Source: Pleurotus djamor
Lineage: Eukaryota > Basidiomycota > Agaricomycetes > Agaricales > Pleurotaceae
DNA length: 64,000 nucleotides
Assembly (NCBI GenBank): GCA_029747585.1
Contig: JAPEVF010000206.1
Span: 1 to 64,000, forward strand
Direction of reading: 5' to 3'
Shown: in pieces, positions 24,769-36,009 of the stretch
How positions within the stretch are numbered: the stretch's first letter is position 1
How the letters are laid out: the number at the start of each line of letters is the position of its first letter
The notes under the pieces: generated by a model
Seen by the model: the letters and a program-made list of their open reading frames with translations, nothing else
What the model was told of the DNA's origin: nothing
The model's database searches: none
Made by a program: the position numbers and the translations under genes

Positions 24769-25875
24769 ATGGACCTCACAAAATTCATCGTCAGGGACCG
24801 ACTCCCTACACAGAGAACCAGCCAACGTTGGGTGTACCGGGGGACGTATGCCATTAGCACTCCGGCTAGCAAGGAGAGCATTGTAAGGCTGCCTTGATCG
24901 ACGATGGATTTTACGAGCTGATTGAGAACGAGGATGTCTCCATCATTGCCTACCACTTCNCTTCCCGTGGATCCACCAGCGGCGATGAACTCACAGAAAT
25001 TCACTTCGAGGTACATTTCTGGATGGTGTGTTAGCTCNCCACGACGCNANTATTTATTCGCCGCTTCAGCGCAGCCATCGCGTCGTGGAAATATGCAAAG
25101 GCCTGTCTCATCCAAATATCTTGAAATTCTACGGGACCTGCGAGTTCGAGCACNTCGCGCATCCAGCACCTGTGGCTTTGGTCTTTGCACGTTTCTCAGT
25201 CGACCTCGACGAATTCATCAATGAGAAACATGCAATNCTTGAGCTTGACCAGCGAAGATCATTGGTATGGTANATTTGCCCAATGTCTCTCTTCTTCATA
25301 TAACCCTGTTCGAGTAGATGACCGGCATTGCGCAAGGGCTTAGCTACTTGCATTCCACCCACGTAGTACACGGAGGTCTGGTCCCTGTAAGTCCCTTCAG
25401 TNACTTGGCACTCGCAACCCGGGATTGAGTNGCTTTCAGGCATCGATACTGGTTCAGGATGATTGGACTCCAGTACTCAGCGANTTCGGGCGCTCCAAGC
25501 TGCTAACCTCGACAGGCCAAACTACTCGAACCGAAGGAGTGATGCGGTACTCTGCTCCAGAAACCTTGGGGATGGGGACAGCCAACTTCGAGAAACCTGC
25601 AGACGTGTACTCTTTCGGCATGGTCTCGCTTTTGGTGGGTGATNTTGTCGCATCCTATTTGGCAATGCTGACCATTGCCTTAGGTACTCAGCGGGAAGAT
25701 CCCCTTCGACAAAGCGATGGATGCCGCTGTCCAAAATGATATCCAGATGGGCAAGATACCGCGCCGGAAAAGATATACTGAGGTCACCGACAAACACTGG
25801 GAGCTTCTGGAAGCGTGCTGGACCAAGGATGCNGCGTTGCGTCCATTGATTGACACCGTGTTGGAAAGGATCTGA
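24769..25875 (+). CDS. Pseudokinase convergent with NACHT-CHAT gene (copy 2)
   Basis: Begins MDLTKFIVRDRLPTQRTSQR then WVYRGTYA. Closest relative is the gene at 17.7-18.8 kb. VSIIAYHF stands at the VAIK position (no Lys). GLSHPNILKFYGTC, IAQGLSYLHSTHVVHG followed by GLVPASILV (HRD Asp gone) and SxFGRSK (DFG Asp position contains an N, Asp or Glu) follow, then RYSAPETLG, ADVYSFGMVSLLV, LSGKIPFDK and ALRPLIDTVLERI. Stop at 25873-25875, only 11 bp from the stop of the NACHT-CHAT gene on the other strand, so their mRNAs probably overlap at the 3' ends. Several N occur in the exons. Enzymatically inactive by motif; partner role with the NACHT gene is inference. Confidence 0.78.
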
Positions 25876-25886
25876 TATGTACGCAG

Positions 25887-28800
25887 TCATACACCGATAT
25901 GTATATACCTCGCGACAATTTTGGCATTGGTTAGGTCATTCCGTAAAGTGATGTATGCACGATGTAGGGCCGTTGCAGCAGCATGGACATCGAGATCAAG
26001 CTTAGCAAGCTCTGCGTAGAAGCGACTGGCCATCAGGGTGGCTTCATCAGATGTCATCTTCCACTGTTGCGCAATCACAGATGCTACACCGATGTTGTAG
26101 AGATCNTAACCCACGCGACAAGGAACGAGTTGGTCTCCCCATGAGTCACCTTGATGNGTGAGGNTTGTTAGAAAGGCCCAAACTGCATATTAGAGGGGNA
26201 AGCCTCACTGATGGGATAGTTTGATAGGTAGATGAAGTGAGGCTTGTNCTCTTCGTCACGCAAATGGGGTAAGCCAAGTCTTGTTTCTGGGGTAATGATG
26301 AAGCGACAAGACGCTGGATCGTCACTACGATGTTCTACTGGAGCAGCGATATGGACACCAGCACAACGACGGACTTCGTCAAGAACGTCTGGCAAGGAGG
26401 GGGTTCCACTGCGTACCGGCCGCAATTTGTCNGAAGGGATTAGATTATGTAGTTTCTCGAAGAGTTCAACCTGCGGACGTTCGTTCCACATAGGTGCACC
26501 GATATCCCAGAACCCATAAGAGTNCTTGGATNCTTTGATAGAGAAGCTGGGTAATGGAGCCAATGTTGGAAGATAAGACGACATTATGTAGTCAGTGGCA
26601 AACTCGTGAGGCGATTCATTGAAATTGGTGGCTGCATGGAGAGGGAGATCAGCAAAGAGTCCCGTTAGACACCACCAGACACGAGGGGGATCATTAGTGG
26701 ACTAGAAAAAGAATTAATCAAAGATGGATACGATCGGACTAGCGACGAACCACGAGATGNAGGGCCTGGATAGTAGGACCTACAACNCCGTCCCATAAAC
26801 NTTGAAGGAGGACCCGACGTTTGTCTGTATCTTCAGAAAGGTATCGAGTTTGGATGGCAAGAGCTTTAAGAGCGTCTGGTACAATTGGCAATTGGAGGGG
26901 ATGAAGAGACCGGTCGCCTCCCTCAAAAACGAGNCCGTCACATTTCAGGGAGCTCTCGTTCAGTAATACCAAGCGGCCTCCTTNGGGTAGATTGAAAGAG
27001 GCGAAAGGATCAGGGANACAATTCTCCGANCTGAAGAGGTGTCGGTGCTTTTCGACCAAGGCTGATCTGGCTTCAGGGGCCTCAGGCGGAGGAAGGNTGT
27101 CGGAGGGGAGATATATCCACTTCTCCTTCTCGCCCATTTCAAGTCGCGATGCCAGTTCCAAAACTTCCGTGGATTCAGTGATGGTTGGCAGAAATGGCCA
27201 GCGGAGGTTCACGCGACCCCGCCACCAAAGGTCGCATGCTTGACTGATACAGCGAAAAGCTATCCCTGGTTTACCTGACGCCAAGGCCTCAGATGTCGCA
27301 TCTCTAGCACACGTGTACGCAGCGTCGATCAACTTGAACGCAACATCAATGGGTAGTGCACACCAAGAGATCCGTCGGGCAGCTTCCAGAGAGATGAGAT
27401 ANGCGGGCAGTGANGANCCAGAAACTTGNTATTTCGCAACNTTGTAGGTAGCCAAAAAGGCTGCAGAAGGGGATGNNANTGGGTCCAATGATGCCGANGA
27501 TGCTGCATCGANGGCGGCTTGNCGATCTTGAGGATGGTGNGTCTGGCGNAAACGAGCATNAAGACATTCGCCTANTTGGNTGAGATAAGCNGGACGCGAG
27601 ATAGAATGNTCATCAGGAANGAGTGCTAAGGCAAGCCGGACATGTTTGANNGCNTGGTCAATNCTTTCAAGNGGGNATAGACNTTTCGAGGANTGNGAAA
27701 GTTTCAACNATACNAANGCGCAGCTAAAATGGANAGCATGTTTGTTCGGATCGCTGTCGTCCATCAATTGNAGGGCTTCCGAGAACAGGGACAAAGCCTT
27801 NCCAAGTCCGGAAAACCCGTNGTAACTNGAGCAATGGGCCATCTCAGCGAGTAAGAGAGGCTTGTCAGTGTGGGAGGGCGGGATGGCTTCCAAGGCAAGG
27901 CTGATGAACTGGGAAGCTTGATCNAACCTATCGGAGTACTTTCNCTGATAGAATTCGAAGATNCTACGGTGGATTTGTCCCAAGTGGTATAGATACTGNT
28001 ANGGNGGNGGTTNTTCATCAAAGACGCCNACAGCACGNNNGTGGAGATTNTGGCANATTCCNAAGGGCTCGANNTAGCGCAGNGTGCTGTGCTGTGATGA
28101 GATNANAACACCCATATGGTCTATCTGTTGGTANAGNAAGAGNAAGGTCTCTTCAGAAAAAGGCTGTAGGANGNANTAAGCGTNAGCTGTGGTTGTGGAA
28201 CGAAGNNGNNNNTCGGATNACNCTTACAAAGACTTGTATGTTCCTGAGGCTCGAAAGAAGGTNNTCAAGCAAGCGGAANTTGATNAATCCGTTGAACCAN
28301 GTCCAAAGGTCTGACTTCACGAAGTGAGTNACCTTCTTCACCATNTCCTNATCNGANGAGTCTANTTTNTCCAGATGTTCAGTCCANCAAAGAAGAGCAT
28401 AGTAGACNGCGGTTGAAGGGAAANGNTCGTCNNCAACGTCCTGANNAACNGGCAATTGGATCGTGATAGTGCGCATGCAGGCAAGGGTAAGNTNNCCATG
28501 NTGTTCCAATGGGTTNATGTAGAATTGNCCAGAACGNANCTCCGTNGTCATGAAGTCATAGAANGACTTGTGNAATGGTCGNATNGGTTGATTTGGATCN
28601 GACGGGACGGTCAAGACNGAGTGTAAGTGGCGTAGAGCTATNGTAACGTCGCCGGGCTGAAGNCCAAGAAAGCNCTCNAGGCTGATGGCAGAGAATGTGC
28701 GNACGGCCAAGATGATTACNGGCAGGATAGATCGAGTACTTGTTTCAGGTGCTCGAGCTAATATTTCCTTGTAAAGACGGTCGAGAGTGTCGTAAATGCC

Positions 28801-30492
28801 AGGACTATTCGGCGTGCTTTGTTCCAACACAACTTTGAGCTGNCTGATCGGGTTGGCGTTCTCGTCGCCGACAAATTTCAAGATTGTGGATGCAAAGATG
28901 AACAAACCGCTCGACCGCTCTGCGAGGGTNTCGAGGAGGTGTGGGTCTGGCCACGCACGCTGCCCAACGAAGCATCGCGAAGGAGCTGTACGCCGGATGA
29001 GGTTAAANCCGTGCTTGAGGTANTGAACTATGTCGTCTCGAGCATCGTCGAGATCCAAGTCGTACAGTTGTACCAAGTTCATCCGATCGCTAAGGGCATC
29101 TACTATGTATCCTTCCGGTCGNCTCGTTATCAAAAACTTGAGCAGGGGTTGTTTCAAGCGGGTAGAGATCGGAATAGTAAGCAAGAGCGATAATACCTCG
29201 GCTGCGACTTTAGAACTTGAGCATTCGTCCAGTGCGTCGATGACAACGAGCATGGGTGAAAATAAGGCTGAAGATTCCGCCTCGAGTTCTTGCAAAGGTT
29301 CGATCACAAGCTTGAGGAACTGTCGGCTCAGCTGAGTATTGCCAAGACTGGCATCATTCCGAAGCTTCGCGGCGATATGTCGAGCAAGGCGAATGTCGAA
29401 CGAACAGAGTTGCACTGCTAGGGTGGTAGCGATATTCTTTGCGGAATGTCGGAGAAGGATGTCACGAGAGAAGAAAAAGTGACCGGCAAGGTGATCTTCG
29501 CTGCGATATTGTTCAGCTATGCTCTGCGCGATGCAGGATTTTCCCGTTCCAGGGCGACCTCTGAGCCAAAATAGAGGCGTNGAGTTTNGGTCAAAAAGCC
29601 ATTGGGATATGCGATTGCGAACGCCAACCCTCGTGTTGGCCAAGCAAGTTACAGGGNNTCGAGAGTTCGAATCGAAGTAAGCCTCTGATTCNACGGGGAG
29701 CTTTGAGATGAGAAATTGATTGTCTATGGCAAATTGATTAGATGAAATNNNNNTNGGATNGGGTGCTGGATGCCTACAATGCTCCTCTGCCTATGTCTTG
29801 CCTTCAGANGCAGAAAGNTGGGAAATAGTGAAGGNTGACATACTAAGGANGTNAGATAGAGTGTGGTCGAGAACTGTCAGGTGAAGGTGAATAATAAGAC
29901 AATGACAATCATAGAGCGCGTTTTACATTGAATCGGGACAATGCTCCCTCCAGGGTTTGAAGATGTCGAAGAAAGAGTTGAGCGTCATCACTGCCTTCAA
30001 GAATCCTCCTAGCTTGACAACGACTCTTGACGCGTTCAATGTCTTGAGAGGGTTCTTTCAACGTGCTACGGCGGCGGCGTCGGAGAAAAAAGAGACGTTC
30101 AAAATAGGACAACGCACGCAAGCAGAGCATCGGCAGCCTCTCGCAACGCAGGGGGCCATCTTTGCGATTTATAATGCGCAAAGATTGACTCGTACGATTT
30201 GAAGGATTCGGCAAGTTTCTCAAAATCTTCATCATTCTGCCTGGCTAGCTGGAGACCATGCACATAAGCTTAAAGATTTTTGGACGTGTCGGCGAACAAG
30301 GCTTACCTCCATGTTATCTATGATGAATATCATTCCCTTAAGCATGCCTTGCAATCCAAGCACGGGAACGCCTTCAAGGCAGTCTGATATGCCTCGTAAA
30401 GCACCTACAACACTTTTCAGCATCGGCGAATCCTTCTTTGAAAACCATGATCTCCATTTCCTCTTCCATTTCCTTCCACTTTGATTTGGCAT
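25887..30492 (-). CDS. NACHT-TPR-CHAT STAND protein, second copy, N-rich sequence
   Basis: Start ATG at 30490-30492 (MPNQSGRKWKRKWRSWF). The N-terminal helical part contains GALRGISDCLEGVPVLGLQG and SRCQARRILEGSDDAQLFLR, matching the gene at 13.0 kb. NACHT: NTRVGVRNRISQWLF, Walker A GRPGTGKSCIAQSIAEQY, Walker B MLVVIDALDEC. The TPR-like part (DKPLLLAEMAHC, EAARRISWCALPIDVAFKLI) leads to a CHAT domain whose catalytic regions read VHIAAPVEHRSDDPAS and FIYLSNYPIS instead of VHFACHG and LSACQT. His and Cys positions are therefore lost, as in copy 1. The last exon, YITLRNDLTNAKIVARYIHI, ends at 25887. Dozens of N, densest at 27.4-28.7 kb, prevent reading an exact protein. Tail-to-tail with the pseudokinase at 24.8 kb. 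Confidence 0.8.
26103..29861. other. Field of dense ambiguous bases within the second NACHT-CHAT gene
   Basis: Scattered single N, several per 60 bases at about 27,400-28,720 and about 29,740-29,861, but few across the NACHT P-loop region (29,040-29,570) and the CHAT end. Unlike the isolated N elsewhere, most are not next to homopolymers. This looks like masked disagreement between reads: allelic polymorphism or collapsed paralogues. Confidence 0.7.
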
Positions 30493-31046
30493 CACGATGG
30501 GTTCAACGAACCAGACGAGATGGCCGAGATTCGAGAAAAAGGCGATGCCTAAATGCCATACGCTCCCACATGTCGTTTATAAGGAAAAGCGGAAATTAGG
30601 TTGACGTGACAGTCTGCCGCTGAGGCTGTTTCTGTTTGCCTCGTTCCCTTCGAGGCTTTCGCACACTAAAACGACGAAGTCCAGTAAGTACAAGAGCTGT
30701 GGGCACCGCCACACACAAGGATAGGGGACAGGTCCACCACCAAACCGATGCCCAACGGCATCTTGCACTCTTGTACTTGCTTCACTCAGCTCGTATATAA
30801 CATTGAGTGATATTGAGTACTGAAACGAATTTGGGACGTGTACCAAGATCTTTGTTCGAAAATGATGGTGTCATTCAAACACGGAGACAACGTACCAGGA
30901 CTCCTCGTAGAATAGAAGGGCGAGTGGACAAGCCTACTCAAGGGAATTGAAAATGGAATCCGCGTAGAATGGACCATACATGACGAGCGTTATCATTTTG
31001 CATGCCTCACGTTTTATGTATATCCATCAAAGCGTCCAGGTATTAC
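30493..31046. other. Intergenic stretch upstream of NACHT-CHAT copy 2
   Basis: About 550 bp. Probable promoter of the leftward NACHT-CHAT gene and 3' region of the kinase-like gene. Nothing specific seen. Confidence 0.35.
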
Positions 31047-32250
31047 TTAAACGAAGGATTCATTCCTACCCATGTCAGACCACAAGACATCCGCCACATG
31101 CGGCGCGTTAGGTCTGACTTGAGGCGCAACTTGCCAACAGGCGCAAATGAGGTTCCAGAGGATGTCACTGAGTTCGGAAGAGGGGTGGTCTCGCCGAAGG
31201 GGTCTTTCGTTAAGATATCCAAGCCGAAATGGGGCATTGAAAGGACTAAACTGGTATAGTGGTCGCTTCCCTGAGATAACCTACAGAGGTTCGATATGAT
31301 TATGAGATGCGGTGCCAGTGAGATGACCCATGCGACAAACCGTTAGAATGGTCAGCCCAAAAGCGTAGATATCGGCGGCCGGGGTCAATAAAACGTCTCC
31401 AAACTCATCGTGGGCAAGCTGGCTCTGAACGGTGCCCACTGCGAGGCCAATGTAATCCATAAGCTCAGGTGCGGTATACAGAAAGCTGGGGGCGAGTTCT
31501 GTCGTGTAACCGGGATGATTCTGCACGGTCGATTTGCCAAAGCCAGCGACTACAGCCTTTACCTGGTCTGCGTCCTTGGCAATCAAGATATTTTCCTAAT
31601 GAGAAGCATGAAGTTCAAGACGGTATGTAAAACATGACAGAACTCACCGGCTTGATATCACCATGGAGGATATGGTTTTTGTGAAGATATTCGATACCAA
31701 GCGCAGCTTGGAACATCTGGTAGGGTGAGATGTACTGACAAGATAGAAGGTATTCGCAAGCTGGCGAAGGGACCCACCAAGGGTAGCCTCCGAGTATTTG
31801 GACGTTCACTCAGATATTCTGTTATGACGCCTCCTTCACACAAGTCCGAGACCAACGCCGGGATCGCCTCAAATAAGTGGAAGTGTTTGGTACTTTCCTT
31901 CAGCAGCCCACGAAAGCTCAGTAAGTTTGGGTGTGATATGCCTTGAACAATCTTAATTTCGCGACGTACGGCCTTTGAAAACTCGAGTATTAGGCCTCAA
32001 GATATCCCGAACAGGACGATACACAATACCTCGCGGATGGCGGCGTGATCTTGGTTTGTTCCGGCGAAGAAAACTTTGAGCGCGATCTAGAGTACCGACG
32101 ATATGAATACCCGGTCACGCAACAGAAAGCATTGAAAAACATACAAGTCGGACATCGCCACTCCGACAGAGTTCCCCAGCAAGTACCATAGAGTACTCGC
32201 CCGTTCCTATATGTTTTCCGATGGTAATTTTACCGTCCAGAACCTGCTAA
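31047..32250 (-). CDS. Kinase-like protein with GFG in place of DFG
   Basis: Exon near 32,250 begins VLDGKITIGKHIGTGEYSMV (glycine loop intact). It is followed by REIKIVQGISHPNLLSFRGL, ALVSDLCEGGVITEYLSERP, ALGIEYLHKNHILHG then DIKPENILIAKD (HGD loop complete), AVVAGFGKSTVQ (DFG Asp replaced by Gly), LYTAPELMDYIGL, ADIYAFGLTILTV and a C-terminal exon with HPSSELSDILWNLICACWQ ending at 31047-31049. Loss of the metal-binding Asp predicts impaired or no phosphotransfer despite the otherwise intact active site. The first exon is not resolved; a small exon starting near 32336 (MPASHLH) is one possibility. Tandem paralogue of the next gene, same strand. Confidence 0.72.
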
Positions 32251-32854
32251 TACATAGACGGATAGAAGGTAAGTAGACAACCCAACCTCATTGAAAATAT
32301 CTATGTGATGATACGTGCAGGTGTGAGGCTGGCATTAAAAGGGGGGTAGGTCTCTGGTCCAGGGCGCGCTGGGCGTGCACTTTGAGCCATTGTAGAAGGC
32401 GGGGTGGCGGAGGAGGCCCCGTAGTGCACGAACGATCCAAGCTATTTATACAAGATGTCGACAGACAAAACAAGTGGTTCATTCCAACACATCCGCCACA
32501 GGAGATTGTGGTTCAAGACCAATATCATTGTTCTTTGCAGACACCCGAGTCAAAGCACAACAGTCGACGTTTGGTTCGCTGTCACCGACCAGTGACGGGG
32601 ATTCTTAAGCGTCCAGATCGTGAGATTTCCATAGTAAGATGATCCAGAGACAAGGTTGGTTCCACTTTGTTGTTGGTTGGTCTTGAGGATGTGGTTTCTC
32701 CGCTTGTCGGAAGTTGGGCGCCAAGATTTAAGCGCCTCAAAGCATTCACGACAACCAAGCGATACAATACGATGGAAAGGAATACAATTTCAAGAGACGT
32801 GGTGCATTAGATATGGCAAATAAAAAAGAAATTATAAGAGAGGAAAGGCTCGCG
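32251..32854. other. Intergenic stretch between the two leftward kinase genes
   Basis: About 600 bp. Probably holds the promoter and a short first exon of the gene at 31.0 kb. No other feature recognised. Confidence 0.35.
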
Positions 32855-34024
32855 CTAAGAAGCCGCAGTTTCCGCGGCATGCCACAAGCTATCAGCGACA
32901 TGCTTCGCGTCAACCCTGTCTTCAGGAAGGGGTTGCCAACAAGCACATATGAGATCCCAAATAGCGTCACTGAGTTCAGCAGAGGTGTGATTCCTTCGCT
33001 TCGGACGTTGATTCTTATGACCCAAGAGGATCGCAGCGGGAATGAGACCCTTATCGTAGAAAGGATGCTTCCCCGATATGACCTAGAATGATCGAGAAAA
33101 GACGTGAGCGGAGACTTGGGCATACATAGGTGACTAGACGTACGGTTAATAGGGTAAGCCCGAAAGAATAAATATCTGAGGCGGGGGTGAGGAGAATCTG
33201 GGAACCATCTTCGCTAATGAAACCGGGTACTGAGCTGGCTGTGAGGCCCATATGGTCCATGAGCTCAGGAGCGGTGTAGAGGTAGCTTGACGCGAGTTTC
33301 GTAGTGTATCCGTGGCGACCTTCTACTCTGGAGCGACCAAAGTCGGCCACAACAGCTTTAACCTGATCTCCATCCTTAGCCACAAAANATGTTATCCTGT
33401 GTTTAGAGTGTGTGAGCATTGGATGCGAGATAAATCCAATTAACTCACCGGTTTCATGTCACCGTGAAGAATATGATTGTGGTGAAGATACTCTATACCG
33501 AGAGACGCCTGAGACATCTTTGACACCGCTCGTCAGTTCCTAGAGAATGAGGAAAGAGAAGCTAACTCACTAATGGCACTTTCCAGGTAGTCGGATTGTC
33601 GGCAAGATAGGTCATGATTGTCCCACCTTCACATAGATCTGACACTAAGGCGGGGATATTGTCGGTCAACTTGAACATGTCGAGGGATTCCCTATAAAGC
33701 CCGCGAAACTTGAGCAGGTTGGGATGGGAGACACCTTGAATGATCCGTATCTCGCGATAAGCACGCTGAAGACCAAAAGTCAGCCAACAATCGCCACTCA
33801 ACGAGATGAGCGCACTTTGCTGATAGCAGCGTGATCTTGACCAATTCCAGCGTAAAATATCTTGAGGCTTATCTGGGACAAACTCAACATATTGCCATGA
33901 GAAGGGAAAAGGGACGCGTACGGGATGGACAGAGTTATCTTCATGAAGCTCTCCAGCGTGAACTAACGCGTATCCTCCGCTCCCGATGTGTTCACCGACC
34001 TTGATTTTTCCATCAAGGAACCAC
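32855..34024 (-). CDS. Protein kinase-like, non-RD (HGD) type, probably active
   Basis: The first recognisable exon starts after the acceptor at about 34,025 with WFLDGKIKVGEHIGSGGYAL. SLKIFYAGIGQDHAAISK carries the VAIK-type Lys. Next come REIRIIQGVSHPNLLKFRGL, LVSDLCEGGTIMTYLADNP, LGIEYLHHNHILHG then DMKPDNI, VVADFGRSRVEG (DFG intact), LYTAPELMDHMGL and SDIYSFGLTLLTV. The last exon VISGKHPFYDKGL to LWHAAETAAS stops at 32855-32857. One N (33387) lies inside a T run at the end of the catalytic loop and shifts the frame unless it is dropped; with it removed the alignment to the neighbouring paralogue is seamless. The true first exon lies further right and is unresolved. Confidence 0.75.
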
Positions 34025-34504
34025 TGCAAACAGAAGTGTATTCAGCAAGTTGACTCATCGAATGGATCCAGAGTAAGGCGACGTGCAGGTCTCAAGGTGT
34101 CATCGAAAGCAGGGTAATCCCGTGGGCGAGGGCGTGATTTCCTGTGAATATGTAAGAAAGAGCGGCGGTAGACGGAGGGACACGTCCAGTATACTAAACG
34201 ATATCCAGTTTAAGAGCTACACGAGGCCAATAACGAGATACCACACACCCTTATTCTGGAACACATTATGGATTCGCAGGACGTGTGAATGGGGAAGAAG
34301 GGTGCGTNGGGGGAAAGTTGTGTTAGTGGCATTGGTAGACGGCGAGCTATTTAAACTATTCCTGACCTGGACCCTCGGGGAACAACACGTTTTACACGAA
34401 TAGACACTCGACGGAACTTTGTGATCTCGGGGGCTTCTGTTTGTTCATATCTGCAGAAAGGGAGAAGCTTGAACAAAGACGTCTAGTTGGACTATGCCAC
34501 TGAC
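34025..34504. other. Intergenic stretch, probable first exon/promoter of the kinase
   Basis: About 480 bp. It must contain the missing 5' exon of the leftward kinase and the 3' flank of the next gene. One N at 34308 precedes a G run. Confidence 0.35.
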
Positions 34505-36009
34505 TTACTCTGAAAGGGTGTCATCATCTGTAACCTTTTCTGATTGAGACGGACGCGGCGTGGAATGTTTGGCTTTCATTGCCGCTTCCTGTGTTTGGCC
34601 CTTCGCTTTCTGCGGAGAGGAATTCCACGAAAAGAGGCTCCGGAAGTATTGAAGCCTCGTGGGGGCTTGTGAAGGTGCCACTGAAGGGGCCTTTTCCGAT
34701 ATTTTCTCTTCCTTGGCCGTAGGGGTGCCTCGAACAGGATGCATGAAAGGGTCGCCACTGGGTTTGCGCATGGTCGTGGTCACCCGAAAGGTCTTGTCAC
34801 ATTTGTAGCTATGAATCTGTTAGCATCGAAATCGCACCGCGATAGAAGATGATTGCACCAGGTGATCCAGCCATCCGCCGATTCCTGACGGGGATTATCA
34901 TATCCACAACCAGGGCATGCAAATAAAGTAGAAAGCAACCGGTTCAGCACAACACTCATTTCGAGTTCAAGATCTGGTTTGATGACGGCGTTGAACTGGG
35001 ATGGTTTCACAACGGTACCAGCGGAAGGTTCGATGAGTTCCCAGTCGTTGCGGAGGATCAGTTCGCTCCCTTCGACTCCTTGACAAAAATGGTTGATGAT
35101 TATACCCAGATCCTGCGTAATTGCAAGCCGCAAAGGTAAGGATACCGCGTAAGAGAAACGACCAGAGAATGCACTTACAGCCCAAGAAGTACAAAACTCC
35201 AAGGGTATGGGAAGGTAGCGTCCTATGTGGTCACGAACCAAAATCTTTTGCATTTGTATATGGTATATGCCGACAGTCGGAGTCAGTCCAGCGTCTAGGA
35301 CGAGTTGCTCGAGCTGTTTTCCATGGTATTCGGGGACGAGGGAGCGCCAATGATGACTGTAGGCCAGGGATGATGAGAGGCAGCCCTAAGTCACAAAGAT
35401 CTACTACACGTACCTTGATAATAGCCCCATGAGATTCTCCAACACTCTCTGACTCTCTTTTACGAAGCCCCCGATTTCAGATGACAAACGATCCCATCCA
35501 TAGTAGGCATAGACATACAACATCAACCCTGTCCAGAAGCCTGGGGGTGCATTAAGTTGGATTATATGGTTATTGTAGCTCTCTATTTCTCCGCGAAGCT
35601 CTTGCAGTCGAGTGTTATGGGACCGGAGAAAATTAGGGACGTCCTTGAAGCGCTTGAGATACTTCAACCGACCCGGGATGCTGTCGATGATGTCAAGTGC
35701 CTTAGCGGCTAAGACAATCGTCCTTGCAAAGTCGCGTAGATCGTCTGCAACGGCCTGCAAAAAGAATCCAGGGGAAAACGGTTGTCGCATCAGGTCGCAG
35801 AGCTGTTCGCAGAGCGTAGAGATACTGAAGAGAACGTCGGTGTATCTATGGTTGGAATCCGATGGAATGTGCGCGGAGATCGTTTGACCCGCTATGGGCT
35901 GGGGGGCAAATAGGATGAGAGCCCCTTGGTTGAAGCTGTAATTACGCTGTTCGCCAGCAACATTGTTGATGATGCCGTCTGCGTAGTTGTGGTTGGTGGC
36001 AAAGGACAT
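34505..36009 (-). CDS. Basidiomycete protein resembling fungal ubiquitin-like (ULD_2-type) proteins
   Basis: Start ATG at 36007-36009. The N-terminus MSFATNHNYADGIINNVAGE then QRNYSFNQG resembles the Asn-rich leader seen on many agaricomycete accessory proteins. A mostly helical region of about 160 residues follows (LCDLMRQPFSPGFFLQAVAD, VLAAKALDIIDSIPGRLKYL, FVKESQRVLENLMGLLSRYV). A later exon carries LVRDHIGRYLPIPLEFC, which matches the start of fungal ubiquitin-like domains of the ULD_2 type from memory. FNAVIKPDLELEMSVVLN and CPGCGYDNPR (possible metal knuckle, CxxC) come next. The tail is Ser/Lys-rich and disordered, ending at 34505. At least four exons. The proteins are often near STAND/NLR-like genes, but that link is inference. 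Family call moderate. Confidence 0.6.
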
